Both the position numbers and the translations under genes were made by a program. 64,000 nucleotides of DNA from Rehmannia glutinosa (lineage: Eukaryota; Streptophyta; Magnoliopsida; Lamiales; Orobanchaceae): positions 53,306,680 to 53,370,679 of the forward strand of contig CM071935.1 of NCBI GenBank assembly GCA_016081115.2, written 5' to 3'. Shown piece after piece: positions 39,401 through 53,300 of this stretch. The notes under the pieces were generated by a model that was not told where the DNA came from, searched no databases, and was given only the letters and a program-made list of their open reading frames with translations. Numbering within the stretch: the first letter of the stretch is position 1; the number at the start of each line of letters is the position of its first letter.

Positions 39401-41323
39401 ACCTGACCACAATTGTCCAATCCTGTATTGGATTAAAATGAATGTCCTTTGCAATTTCAGTTGCTTGGATGCTCAAACAAAACCAAATACCACGTAAACT
39501 ATTTGATGAGCTTCCACTTATTCCAGAGCAATATAAGAGTTTCTCAGACTCTGTGAGAGTTGAAACACAAATTTCAGAAACTTCTTTTGACCTATCCACA
39601 TCCTGTGACTGAGAACGCATATCCGTTACAGAACTCCATGAATATTGATTAGCAGCTTCCATATTTGAAGGTTTTAAATGCAACACATAAAAGGCAGAAT
39701 GACCTAGGCAAGGCAAAGGAAGAGGTGTAGTTTCACCAGGTTTTACGGGCCCAACTATTATCTGCGATTTAAAACCCTCAGCAGCTTGATTCCTGTTCCT
39801 TATCCACCTCCTCTGCCTTGCATAGTTTACATAATTTAGTGAATTATAGGATTCTGGCCATTTCAATCTCTCGAAATCTGGCGCATAAACCCATCCATCA
39901 ACTGTGTTGACAGAGGAATTATCTACACGCCATTCATCAACCCATTCCCATCCTGATGGCAAGTCAACTTCAGATACTTCCTGTAGGTGACGAATATTGT
40001 CAATAGCTGATCAATTTTCCATATCCAGCCAATATAATCAGTTCTCATAAACTAAACTCAATAACATAATAGTTCCGGCCTGCTTTAAGTACGCTGGCAG
40101 AAAATTATTTTCACACACAAACAGTATATGTATACACTCATCCATACATTACATATACAACAATAGAAAAGTTCATACATACACATATACCTCATTACTT
40201 GAGTACCATGATGGATATGAATATCTGGAAATTCCTCTTCGGTTTGAGGTAAAAAGGGCTTGTTAGATGTTCCACCATTACGGTTTAGTTGGGCACAGCT
40301 AATTTATTTGTTCCAAATTTCCCATACAGATGTTGATGTCAATAAATTAATAAAAACGTAGTGCATAAAAATAAAGTGAATATTCCCCCAAGTGGAATTT
40401 TATCTAATAGGGAGTTACAGCAGTAAACCTTTTTGTTCTCGGAAGCAGAAAAGGAAATCTCCTACCATGATGCATTTGGATATCATTCTGAAAAAGTGAT
40501 ATTTGTTTATGTGACCTCAACAAAGCCAAAGGTTAATGGGATCAGTACGTCAAAACTCAATTAATATCTACAGAGCAATTCCTTTCACTGAAATAGAGCA
40601 TGATATATACAGGATTACAATTTTAATTACTATGGTACATCCACTAACAAACATATAGTTCGAAAAAGAGATATGAGTTCTATTTGTTTCTCCTACGTTT
40701 TGCCAGTATGAAACACATTTTTCTGCTCATAGACTTACCTCCTCAAAGTTAGTACTGGGAACCCAACCAAGAGTAGTGTTGTATTTCTGAGATTCAAATA
40801 GCTCATCTGTTGCAAAGTCACTTCCATCATACAGAGCCTTCTTCCTTTCACCAATTTCTGACTTTGCATCTCCATTTTCAGACCTGAGCTTGAGGCAAAA
40901 ATCTAGAGTGAAGTCAGTGTTGTTACGAACTGATACCAGAGATCTGATATTGACATATCTATTTCCATCATTTACTCTCACTTCACTTGCAACTACATCG
41001 TTGCCTAATCGCCAACACGCAACAGGCGAACCATAGTTTAACCTTACTGTGGTCCATGGCCCCTCTGTGGTTGGGCTAATCTGAATCGAACCAGGTTTTC
41101 TGTATCTGTCATATGATTTCTCAAAGTTTTCAGTTTCAGTTATAGGCGGCAAGAACACAGAACATCTGATTTTCCCAATTTTCCTGGATCTGCCATCCAG
41201 CTGCATAAGAGAAATCATAAAGGTGAGGCGTCGCAGAGATATATGATCCATCTCAGTTCTATAGTTGAACCGGTCACTCACTCCCAATAAAGTCATAATG
41301 GACAGAAGCGCAAGTGCATTTAT

Positions 41324-41372
<49 letters not shown>

Positions 41373-44300
41373 TCACCATAGATTCTCCAGAAAACAACTC
41401 TAGCCAAATAAACTCATTTAGACCATTTTTGGAATTAGAGTTGCTTTGAGTCCCAGTCAGCTGTTTCAAAGAAGAAGAACAGTAGCCAACTGGCTCACCT
41501 GCACAGGCAAATCAACGTCAACTTTGACTAAGCATGTGAGTCGACTATAAACAGGCTGTGAGAAACATGTTCTTGGAGACTACATTTTTACATCAGTAGA
41601 ACAAACAAAGCAAGTATCACAAGTCAAATATATACATATTCAGAATACGGGTGTGAAATCAAACTTTTCAAAATGCTGCCCCTTTGGGTTTGGATGATCC
41701 TTTTTTGTTTGGGTAAGCAAATTCGAAAAAAGAATATATAAATGGCTGAGCAGACTGTACAACTTCTTGACTTTAGAAAGAAGTCTACAAATCTATTCAG
41801 ATATGAAAGCAGAGAAAGCTTTGTTGATGTGGGTATGAGCCCATCAAGTTTGATCCTTCCTACAAATGTTCCAAAGTTGGACCAATTAAATATTTGTGGT
41901 TGAGAATTTGACTGGTCCCTCCTTTCCCTCCCCTCTTCTCCCTTCCGTTTCAGTTCCTACCAAACAACGAAATATCCCCATCCCCTCTCTCCTAAACCTC
42001 CATTCCAAATAACCATTAGGGTCTTGCTTCATAATGTTTTTGCTTTGATTTTCATTCTTTTCAGTAACAACTATATCAGCCTCCAGACACTGTGCTGAAA
42101 GAGAGAGAGATTTATGAGAGTACCTGTCAGTCGCAGTCTAGTCATGTTCAGTATTCACATTAAATAACAAAAAACAGAATCGTGCAAATATATCCTATCT
42201 AACAAACACAATGGCACTAACAATAGTAGCATATTCAAATAAAAGAATTAAATTGAAAGTTCAAAAAAATTCTGAACGTGGCTTATAAGGAAAAAATAAT
42301 AATTCTAACTTAAACAATGATGGAAGAGAAAAGGCACATATTGTTAATGGTTAGCATATTATAATTACAGATACGCATTAGGAAATTGAATGAGTCTCAG
42401 AAGTATCAGGTCCATATGCGAAAGTATGTGTCATCTTGAAGACAAGCATTGCACATGAAGTGCGATTGACACTACGTCCTTTGCTTTAGAAATAGACATC
42501 TTTTGTATTTCAGGCCATAGTTTATGCCAGGGACAGAGTCCTTAAATATAAATATATTACCTCTCCCAGTGTCACTTACAGTGAATTCCAGCATGCAGCA
42601 GTCCTGTTAAACATAGAATGAAAAGGAAGTAAATGGGGCCTGATTGATAGTACTCAAACAGTCTAAAAATGATAATTTCAACACAATATTCTGCAAGCAA
42701 ATTATGTACATCAATCGTACCGAGATGCTGTGCCAGAAAAGAGCTGATATGTGGAGTATAAACATAACTATGGAGCAAGGTGAAATTGACTAGAGTATAC
42801 ACAAAATGAACTTATTAATCTACAGAGTGTACTTAAGAATCATGAGTAATAAAACCAACATTCATATCTAATTTGACCAAAGGATCTATTTGGAGGTTAA
42901 ACAGGTGACGGGGCTGTCAAATGATAATCATTCTATCACAAACAGGACATAGCTAAAACAAATGATGGCTGGCCATGTTCCCAATATAGATGATGTTGCC
43001 TATTGCTACATGATCTTGATCTCTAAATAACATCAATGATTAAAGCAGCAATGTCAATTGATTGACAGATCCACCAACTGAAATATAAAAAAACAAGTTA
43101 CCTCAGATATGCTTTGAACCCTTGTTTTGATCCTATATTATTTTGATTGCTGAACATTGAAATAATAATTTACAGAAGAAGTGAAGAACTTTAAGGAACA
43201 AACTTATCTGCATTCAAGTGAGTTTTTCCACATTGTAGAAGTCGGACCTAACATGTTCCCTCAACTCAAATCTGGTTTGCAGATAGGGGTTTAAGTTTTT
43301 CCATCTCAAATTCAAACCAAAAAAACCATCTCAATTATTAAAACCTCCTAAATGTTTCTAAATTGAGTAGAAAAGGAGAAAAACTTAGCCCAGAAAAATT
43401 CGCCTTATACACATCTCACTCTACTCTTTTCCCTTCCTTCCACCCCACACCGATCCCTCGCCACAAGCACGGCCCCCAGCACCTTCTGCACGGGGGGTGC
43501 GGGGAGGGAGGGGAGATGGTTGAGATTGCGGAGTATGACTTATGTGGGTCTAACCCTCGCAGACAGCAGCTATATGAAACAATGGTGCGGATGCGGGGTA
43601 AATTTGTAAATCAATTCAATTCAAATTTCAGAGTGTACACATAAATGAAGAACTAAAGCAGCTTAAACATAACAATGTACAAAAGAATGCAATTCAAGTG
43701 ATGAGCCAAATACCACCGAAACCAGATTTCACGCAAAGCTATCTAAGAAAAGGAGTTTTGGAAAGAAAAAAAAGAGTAAATTTATAGAATTTATTTCACA
43801 CTTAGAAATGCATGTGTATGTGTGTGTGTATATATATATATCTACAGTCAATCCAAATCAGCTGAAAAAAGCCTTATCCAAAACTTATAAGAGCTCTGCT
43901 ATATGCAAGCATTACTTCTTTAAAAAGGTTATTTGAAAACGTACCACTGAATCAACTTTGAAGAAAAATACTTCGTTCCACTTCACATATTCAACTTCTG
44001 AAGATTCAGAGTCATCTGACCCAGTTCCACGAGTTCGCACAATTTGTTGATTTAGGTGTGATGGACTAGGGTGACTCTGATCATCATAAACACGGAGTCC
44101 AACACTGTACTGATGAGAGGACAAGCCCTCAAGCTTCAGGAGCTGCACATTCACGCAGAGGACCCAGATGCAGGATGAGAAACATCAATAACAAATACGA
44201 TGAGTATTGGAATGTAGCTTATATCAAAAACTTCCAAGAGATGTCAAACTGCTTCTGCTTGGTTCTTTTATGACTTACAAGTAGTTTCCAGTTTCCCACC

Positions 44301-47300
44301 ATACATTGGCGCTTTAAGCAGTTTTTAACACAGTTAACTTGTCAATTTCAACAATTCGTATCCATCATTGACGATACAAAATGACTGTAAACTATTTTCC
44401 AACATATGGAATAATCCTCATACACAGAAAACAGCAAAAATAAGAGTGTAATCTAGCATACTATTCAAATAATGTTCTCATGATACCCAAAAACAAATTT
44501 ATGAAGATAGCTATCTTTGGGACGTATTTTGGTCTTGCGTTAAAACATCCATCTAGGATTCAGCTTCAGTCATCAGGACGAAATTTGCTCCTTCAACCTT
44601 CATAAAGGTGTAAGGTGCTAAACAAATGTGTGGCTCATTCAAGACTGGCCTCTAAAATAAAGAACCTCCCTTGGTGAAATTACTATATATGATTTAGTGC
44701 ATTACTATATATGGAATGAACCTTCCTGGTGAAATTACTAGCGTACCCTTTTCCTGTGATGTTTAGCTTGACAATAACTTTATGTCTGAACTTTACTTTT
44801 ATTAGCTGCAATAAAAGTTAATAAAGAAAATTTTTATTTGCATAAACCCATGAAATTATTTTCAAGTCTGCCAAATCATTCCAGAAACTATTCAGTCCAA
44901 GAGACCCAACAAAAACTTGTACCCATTTTTTGAAAGAAATTATTTGAACTTCTCACATTAAGAAATTTAATTTTTTGGTATTCAAATCCAAAATTATGAA
45001 CTTGGAAAAATTTTAATCTTTTAGTTAGTTCCTTTGCTATATAAATCGAAATTGTCACTACTATAATTTGTATATCTAAAACGAAGAAAATAATTATTCC
45101 CAAAATAATATTATTTATTCCAATAAAATATAATTGTTTTTTGTTTAACAAAGAAGATACCAAAAACAAAAAAATAGCTTCCCCAATACTTGCTACAAAC
45201 ATGGGATACTGGCTACAAACATAGTATCAGAACTCTGGCCTTCATGGCTACTTATTTTAAACTATAAAAGGAAGCCTCAGTTTATTAATCCTCCATATCA
45301 TGTTTTTCGTCCACCATAAAACTTCATGCTGATAAACTCTAAGTTACTATTTATTAAAGTGATTCAAGGGACTTAAAGTAGTCAAACAATTTAATTAGGA
45401 TTAATTGGATCTGCTCCACAAGGACATTTGGGATACATTGCATGATAATTATTGCATCCAACGAATCTTCTTTTCTTTTATGCTATTATAATCACAGACC
45501 GATTTTCTTTTTGTTTGAACACTCAATGGTTAGATGGTCAGTTTTGGTCAAATTGGATACTTTTATGGTTCAAGAAGGATTTCAAGCAACCTTCATATCA
45601 ATCTTGATAAAGTAAGCAAGTTCTTTTCTTTTTTTTTTTTTTTTATTATTATTAAAGTATACGACATGCACACTTCGAGTCTAGGCAGTGTTTGTAGATA
45701 TAACTGCATAGAGAATCTACTAATATCCAATGCACTTAATTTTGATAAGGGGGTACGTATATTGATAGAAAGAGTTACGGAAGAAGACCAAGTGCAACAA
45801 AGCCATGGAAGGCTTCTTAAATGTCTAACAGGTTATCATAATCAGATATCATACGGACTAACATCAATTCTATCTGAAAATGGATGATTACCAAAAATAG
45901 TATGAAATTTAAATTTACTGAAAAACTGCAATATATATTTAGCAGTTGAACAAAGGATGGTAATGGATGCGGACTAAGTGAAACGTGAGAAATAATTCCT
46001 GTTTCTAAGAATCTGAAGTTAAACCATAATTTACTACAAGCTGCCACATGTCGAATGACCACCTCATCCTAAGTAGGAATATACCACTAAGGGGTGCATT
46101 TAATTGTTCATATCTTCAACTATTGGCCTCATTCAAGCCAACTTATTTACTTGGTACCTAGAACAGGCAATTATATTAATAGGTGGTAGAACTCTAAAAC
46201 CATATATAGTAACCACGTTATTTATAATATGAAGTTATTAGAGACAGCTTCAGTTTCCAGTAGTCGTACAATCAAACATATATCAGTCCTATTGCTATAA
46301 ATCAAGCACAGAAGTCATAAGTGAGAGCCTAATCCATCTTTCTACGTGACCCAAAATTGATGCCAATTTACAAGATTTCAACAGAGGTTTCAAAAGTAGT
46401 TCAAGGAAATAACGCCATTGGTGAAGTTTCTCAGAACAAACAAAGTTGCTTGAAAAACTAGAACAAGGACTTTGAAAGTGTTAAATCGGCTTGGGTAGAA
46501 CTCATCCCCAAAAGCTAGCTCAAAGGGAGAGGGTGCCCAACCCACATTTATACATAATAACAGCCCAGTAAATAGGCGATGTGGGACAAACATAAACTCT
46601 TAACACCCGCCCTCACGCCGAGCGTGCCAAACCAAACGGGCCGGGGTCCAATTCCCACCATCGCCTCCAAACCAAACCTGGGTGCTCTCATACCATGTTA
46701 AATCGGCTTGGGTAGAACTCATCCCCAAAAGCTAGCTCAAAGGGAGAGGGTGCCCAACCCACAGTTATACATAATAACAGCCCAGTAAATAGGCGATGTG
46801 GGACAAACATAAACTCTTAACAGAAAGAAACAAACCTCCGCTTCAGCTACAATGATGGTTACCATCAGCCGCAGTTTCTTAAGAAGACTTCCTTTCAAAT
46901 GAGAATCCAGCATGTTCTTCGGAGCTGGCAGGTTTAGGGCCTTTCTATCTCCTGCTGGCATTTTGATTATGTCAGGGAGTCCCTTGAGTGCAGAAGCCCT
47001 AATAAAAATGTTCTTCCCAAGCTTATTCTGGGGAACAATGTAGTAGCTTCTTTTTTGATGAACAGCAACTATAGATCTACCATAACTAGTTTGAGAATTT
47101 GCTTCCTGTGGACAAAATTAAAACTGCAGTTGGTAGAGAGGAACATTTTCATGATAAATATATCCCTCTGTCACAACTCACAAGCAGAAATGTTGTCACT
47201 CTAACAAGTAATATAAATCTTATCAGCCGAAATAACAAACATGCAGACATCAAAATTAAAAGTAAACCTCGTGAGAATCTTGGACATGGCTAAGATTGTT

Positions 47301-50300
47301 CCAGCTTGCATAGGCTTGTAAAATCATATTGGCATTGGAAACAGACACATTCAAATTCAGATCTCCAGTAGAAGCAATACGCAGCTCAGAAGCCACACCA
47401 GGAGCACTAGGATTATTTTGGTACCTACACACAACAAACAATTGTAAAGAAGACAAGCACAAAAATACACATGCAGCTCTACATAGAGGAACTTAAAGAG
47501 AGGGCATGCACTCTATGAAAAGGGAACTTGGACAAGGAAAAGCAAAACACTAGTAAAGAAGCGGTGGTAGGTATGTATTGATTGCATTATGCGCATTGTT
47601 GGCAGAAGCTTCTTTCAATGCAAGAATGTCTAAGAGAGACAAAGAAGAGAATGTTTTCACTTCAAACCATTCTTTTATGTAGCATTCAAGAAACATGGAA
47701 TGCTCATGCAAGGTTGGATCGATTGTTATAACTATTCAGACTGACCAGATACAGGGATCTTCTTGTCCTATTCTTTACCTCATTGATAAGCCGCTTGGCA
47801 ATAAATGCTTACAAACAAGTCAATAACCAATAGCAATCTCAACTGGGATCATAAGTTCACAAACACTGTGAACCCACATGTAAAAAATTGACAAGCACGC
47901 AGTAAAGTGGTATGAGGTAATCTTTTTTTTTTTTGGGTTTTATTTTTTTGGAGGGGGGGGGGGAGTTGGGGTTCCGTCCTCTCAGCATGGGAAGCCCAGC
48001 TAGTTTGCCCTAGACTGTGGAAAAAATCCAACGAGCAGCAAGTTGCAGATCACCAACATGAAGATGCTGCCTCTACCATTCAGAGCCACAGTAACATCAA
48101 AAAACCAAGATAACAATATGTTTGGAACAACTAAGAAAAGAAAAACATCTGATATGAACAATGTAACGTATGCATGGTATGAGGGCTCTAGGACTACAAG
48201 TATTAGAAAAGCCTGATTCTATACTTGGTTCAGTTACCAAGTCCGAAAAGATTGAATCGAGTTAACTTCAAAATGTTTACCTCAATGATCCATCAACTGG
48301 TTCAATAAGAGGCTCCCACGAATCATATTTATCATTGTACGACCTTGCAGCTAAAGAGAAGATCACAGAGGACTTCAAGCAATCAGGTCTTCCATGCGAG
48401 CTGAATCCTATGCCACTCAAAGATATATTACACAATGGGACGATCTACATAGGGTGAAAACAATAGTTAGAGAAAGAGGTTTACCCTGTAGAAAAAAGTA
48501 CTCTTACACATGCAGACATATACATCTATGTTTTATGACATATGGAGTTTCAAAAGCACAAATGGATGCATACAAATGTATATAGAGACACAAGCATGTG
48601 CATGCATAGTGGCAATGCATGAAAAACATAAACAAATGCAGACACGTGTAAGGATGCATATTAAGCATGCATGTATACATGTACTTGTTAATGGAAACTT
48701 TCTGCAGACCGATAAAGTGGTACACACATATATACAGATACACAACATGCATATGCATAGTTGTCAAGCATGCAAAGCATAAACTAATACAGACACCCAT
48801 GCAGAGACATGAGTCAAGCACATATGTAGAATGTTTTTTTATGAAGTGATTATTTTTTTATGCAAGTATCCATTCGCATTGCATGGACGATAAAAAAAAA
48901 AATCAATCATCTATAGACCTGTTATTTTTTCCCTTCCCGAAGAGGATTCAGAAAAAACAACCCCAACGGAGATAACAGAAGCCGTCCCACATTATTATGC
49001 AATTAGAATAGCAATATAATCTTCCATAAACGTTCCCAATAGCATGTTACCACAAAACCCATTTAAACAGGGATCTCTTAAATGAAGGTAGCTGGTACCA
49101 ATATGTGGAGCAACGACAAGAAGTAAAAACCTAAGAGTTTTTAATACTAGTAAATTAGCACAAGTTACAATCAAACCTCCGTCCAAATCAGATTCCCTTC
49201 TCCAGATCACGTTACCTTTAGACTTAAGGATAAATACCAGCAACACCCTCAATATGCACACTCACATGCACGCAAAAATATGTAAAATTCAAGATGGGTA
49301 TATTACAAAATATGTTAAACCAGTGTGTCTACATATATAGCATTTTAAATACTACCCTTACTAACAGTAGTTTTACCATAAGACGGAACCAAAGGAAAAA
49401 TAACATTTCAGGATAACTCAATAACTGAATAAGACAAAGCATTACCAAGCCACCATAGTCATCAAAAAGTGCCGCAGAAAAGGTCCTTATTTCTGCATCA
49501 ATCACGGTATCATCTGAACCACTAGGTATGTCTGGCCCACTGAGCTTCAAAGCAAACCTTTTAGGAGGTTTTTTCAAACCATTCCAGACAATGAAGGTTC
49601 CCAATTCATTACCAACTGTCCATATGCTAAATGGCTCTCTTGTAAACTTGGAGTCAGATGTGTCCCATATACTTTCATCCAAAAATTGATCCGTTGAGAC
49701 CATATCAGTTCGAATGCACCTTAAAGAGGTAAAATCAGATTGCTTGGGTGTGCCTTTGCAAGCAATACATCCTAATGTAACAAAACCTGGTGGAGCCTGA
49801 GGCATCCAGAAAGATATGTTATCCATTTTCCTTTGTCTTTTAATATGTCCAACGAGTTGAAAATCGGAAGGTGCTTTATACAGATCATAATTTTCTGAAT
49901 CTTGGAAAACAACGCAAGTATTTGGAGGTTCATACCTGAAAACCAAGTCAAAAATAATTACAGCCTTTTCTGTACAATGTGATGTAGATAATGATTAAAT
50001 GGTGAGATTTAAGTAAACCAACAGTACGACAAGCCATTTCTTACCCTTGAACTGCAATATCACCGAAATACACCATTCCTTCTGGGACCACTGGACGCCA
50101 AATAGATAACTTCTTTCTTGATCCAGAACCTTGATTCCACCATATTAACCGAAATGTAGCAACCGTTTCAAACCTCCGTCTGGAATTTACAGTTGACGAC
50201 CTTTCTGATTGGATAGTGTCGTTGCCAACTGAAGTTGAAGCTTGGTTTTCGGCACCCTTCAAATTTTCAGGAGAAATTTCCCAAAATCCGAAATATAAAT

Positions 50301-53300
50301 GTCTCAATTCATATGCTCTCTGCATCAGACTCAAAGTGCCAGGATCAGCAGGCAGGAATGTTCCAAAAGCATTATCCACCCGCCAGAATGCCAAGTTAGG
50401 AAATCTACAAATCAAACCTCAAGAATCAAAATTAACTACTTAAACTGAATGCGGCAAGAATAAATGAATTTCTATAATTTAACACTTGCATGAAGTCGCA
50501 GCTATCTGTTGCTTCAGACAATTGTTGTAGAACAAAATAAGTATCAGACGATAAGGTGGTAAGACAGCGTTGTAAGTGAAACAATTTAACAAATCTGTTT
50601 GGAAAAGAAGTTAATAAAGAACTTAAAATTTTCCATACCGCAATCCCGATCCAATACTGATGCAATCTCTCAGGCCACAAGGAGAAACTAAAGAGGCCAA
50701 GATACAAAAGACCGACGAAATTGGAGGCTGTGCCCTGCCTGGAGAAGCCACACAACCCAGAGCTACATAACCTTTGGGGGCTTCAGGTAACCAAATTGAG
50801 CATGTTATGTCCCCGTCAGAACTACCATTATCTGTAGTCAACTCAGTACCACCTAAACTTTCAGGCCAATGGACATCACTGGAAGAGGAAAGGGCCCACA
50901 CGAGTGTGAAAGATTTTGGTCTCTTTACTCGTATTAAGCTGGTATTAACAGCAAGTACACCTTTTGTTGGTGGCTTGTCACTGTCAAATGATGAAATGAA
51001 AATTTAAAGGGATTGTTTGCCAAATTTACGGATGCAACAGGGAAGAAGAATTAGAAATATACTAACATCGGTGTCAGATAGTCACCAAGTACAGCAAAAC
51101 CAGTTGGTGCTCGAGGTCTCCAAAATGCATATACATGGGCACTGACAGGACCTGTCAGATACAGATAAATATTTGTCATTGCTCCAAATGCTCTCTTTCT
51201 TTTCACACACACACAGACATTTAAATTGAAATAACGCAGCGAATCACACTAATTATATCATAATTTACTTTTAATAGTTCCAATTCTGTCAAACTCAGAG
51301 CATAAAACAGTTGACTTCTTTGATGTCGTTCTTAAAAATGATAAAATATCCTCTTCAACAGCCAAAAATAGTCTCAAGATGCTGAATGAAAAATTCATGA
51401 AAATGTCTGAAACCACCAAATGTATGCTTGTCTTTTCAGAAGCATTGGAGAATTTCATAGATGCATCAAAAGGCTCCAAAATTTTGATTCCATTGCTCTC
51501 CATGGTTAAATCAACAACTTCTGCGCTCATTTCAACAGTGTTTCCATTCAAAACAAGCCTGCATAAGCATAAAATAAACATACTGTTTCATCAAGACAGT
51601 TCACATTGTGCAATCTATTTATATTCACAGATGAGGCTGATGCTTTTAATGTTAAAGTCACAGAATGCAGAATCGCACTTATACTACTGCAATCCAAGCG
51701 TCCAATCGCAGATAATATATGCATAGAATGCTAATCATTCATAAAAAGAAATAACCTATACGAGGCATTAAAATAGGCAGGGCCAAATCACAGACCCTGC
51801 ACAAAATAAATCTTAGAGCACAATCGAAACATAAAATACATGGCTCTGTACACCAAGAAAAGACCCAGAAGCTAAATCATTTTAAAGTGGTGTGGCTCAG
51901 ACGGTTTAAGGAATCACAGCTCTTGATGTCAATAAATTCAATTATCGAAATTAACCCCTCACCCACGTTGCCACTCAGAATTCACCTACTTTACCCGTTT
52001 ACGGGCCTAAATGCAAGGCTTCAAGAAAGTCACATCCACCTCCCTGAAATGTGGGTTCCTGGTATCCACCAACCAAATCCTTGGAAATTGGGAAAAGACC
52101 TCACTTCAGTTCAGAAATGTCATGTAGTTAAATCTGTCCGTGTCCATTATGCAAATATTTACAAAGAAAGAGGAGCCAATAGAATCCAATTCAAATAACA
52201 GAATGCTGGTGTGGTGGGGATATAGTTCCCAACAAAATACTATTTTCCCTTTCAGCATTTTAAGCTGTAACATCCTTCAAAATTCAACCATTTCCTGTTG
52301 GTTCACAGATAGACAATGGAGTACAAGAAAGTCGAGTTGGCTCAAGAACATAGCAAGCCGACTCTGCAACAGCTTGAGCTATATTGAGTTCAAGCTTCTT
52401 GTCAAGCCGGACTCCAACTCCCTAAAGGTGTTCATATTGGGAGCTTTTCATTACTATTTTAATTTTCACATTTAACTTACAAATATTTTATATCATATAA
52501 AACTTAAAACAAAAATCATTTTTAAAATCTCCAAATGATATTCAAGCACGATTTCACTTTTTTGAGTAACATATCAACTTATTAATTATTGTTGTTGTTA
52601 TTGTTTGTTTTGCTTTCATTTAATTTCTTTACTTTACCATCTATTTTATTTGAGCAACTCCTTTATCAAAGTCTAATATATGTTACTACAAATAAACTTA
52701 GTCAGTATACATTTCTGTATTTCTCTCTTATTTTCTAACAATTACAGAAAATAAAATATTAAACTTATTATCTATCCTGATGTGAATCCATTTTCGAAGG
52801 ATCCGGGCGATACCAGATACAAGTAAACTTGGAGTTCTTGAAGACTTTGTATTTGATTTCTTTAGTTTCTTGTATGTGCTATCATAGATTAGGTGTTTAA
52901 TTTCATTGTTTTTGAGTCGTTTGTTGATGTATTGAGTCGTTTTGATCACGTGTTAGAGTGTTAGGGAGTCCAGTCCGCATGTACCGAGGTGTACTTAGGT
53001 ACACTAACCAATTATGAGAATATAGATTTGATCCAGGGTGTACCTAGGTACACTTTAAGTGTACCTAGGTACATGAACCAGAAAACACAGAAAACCACTT
53101 GGTACAGGGTGTACCGTAGTACACCTAATGTGTACCTAGGTACACGCTGTCACGCGCATGGTCGATTGTCAGGTGGATTTTTTGCGATTTTTGAAGTCTT
53201 TTTGTTTCCTTTTTCATTTTTATGTTGTTTCCCAAGCGTTGACAATATCGCTCATCTTGTTGTTTACTTGACTTATCAAGCAAACTCATGCATTCGTTTG

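Noticed and set aside
43363..43644. A 93-codon plus-strand frame over a GC-rich patch
   Set aside because: It is antisense within a VPS13 intron, with no domain, and its GC-rich part is low-complexity C and G runs.
48394..48849. Overlapping open frames on both strands rich in Cys, His and Met
   Set aside because: They are produced by the ATGCAT/ACATG repeat composition of the intron; no domain and no splice context.
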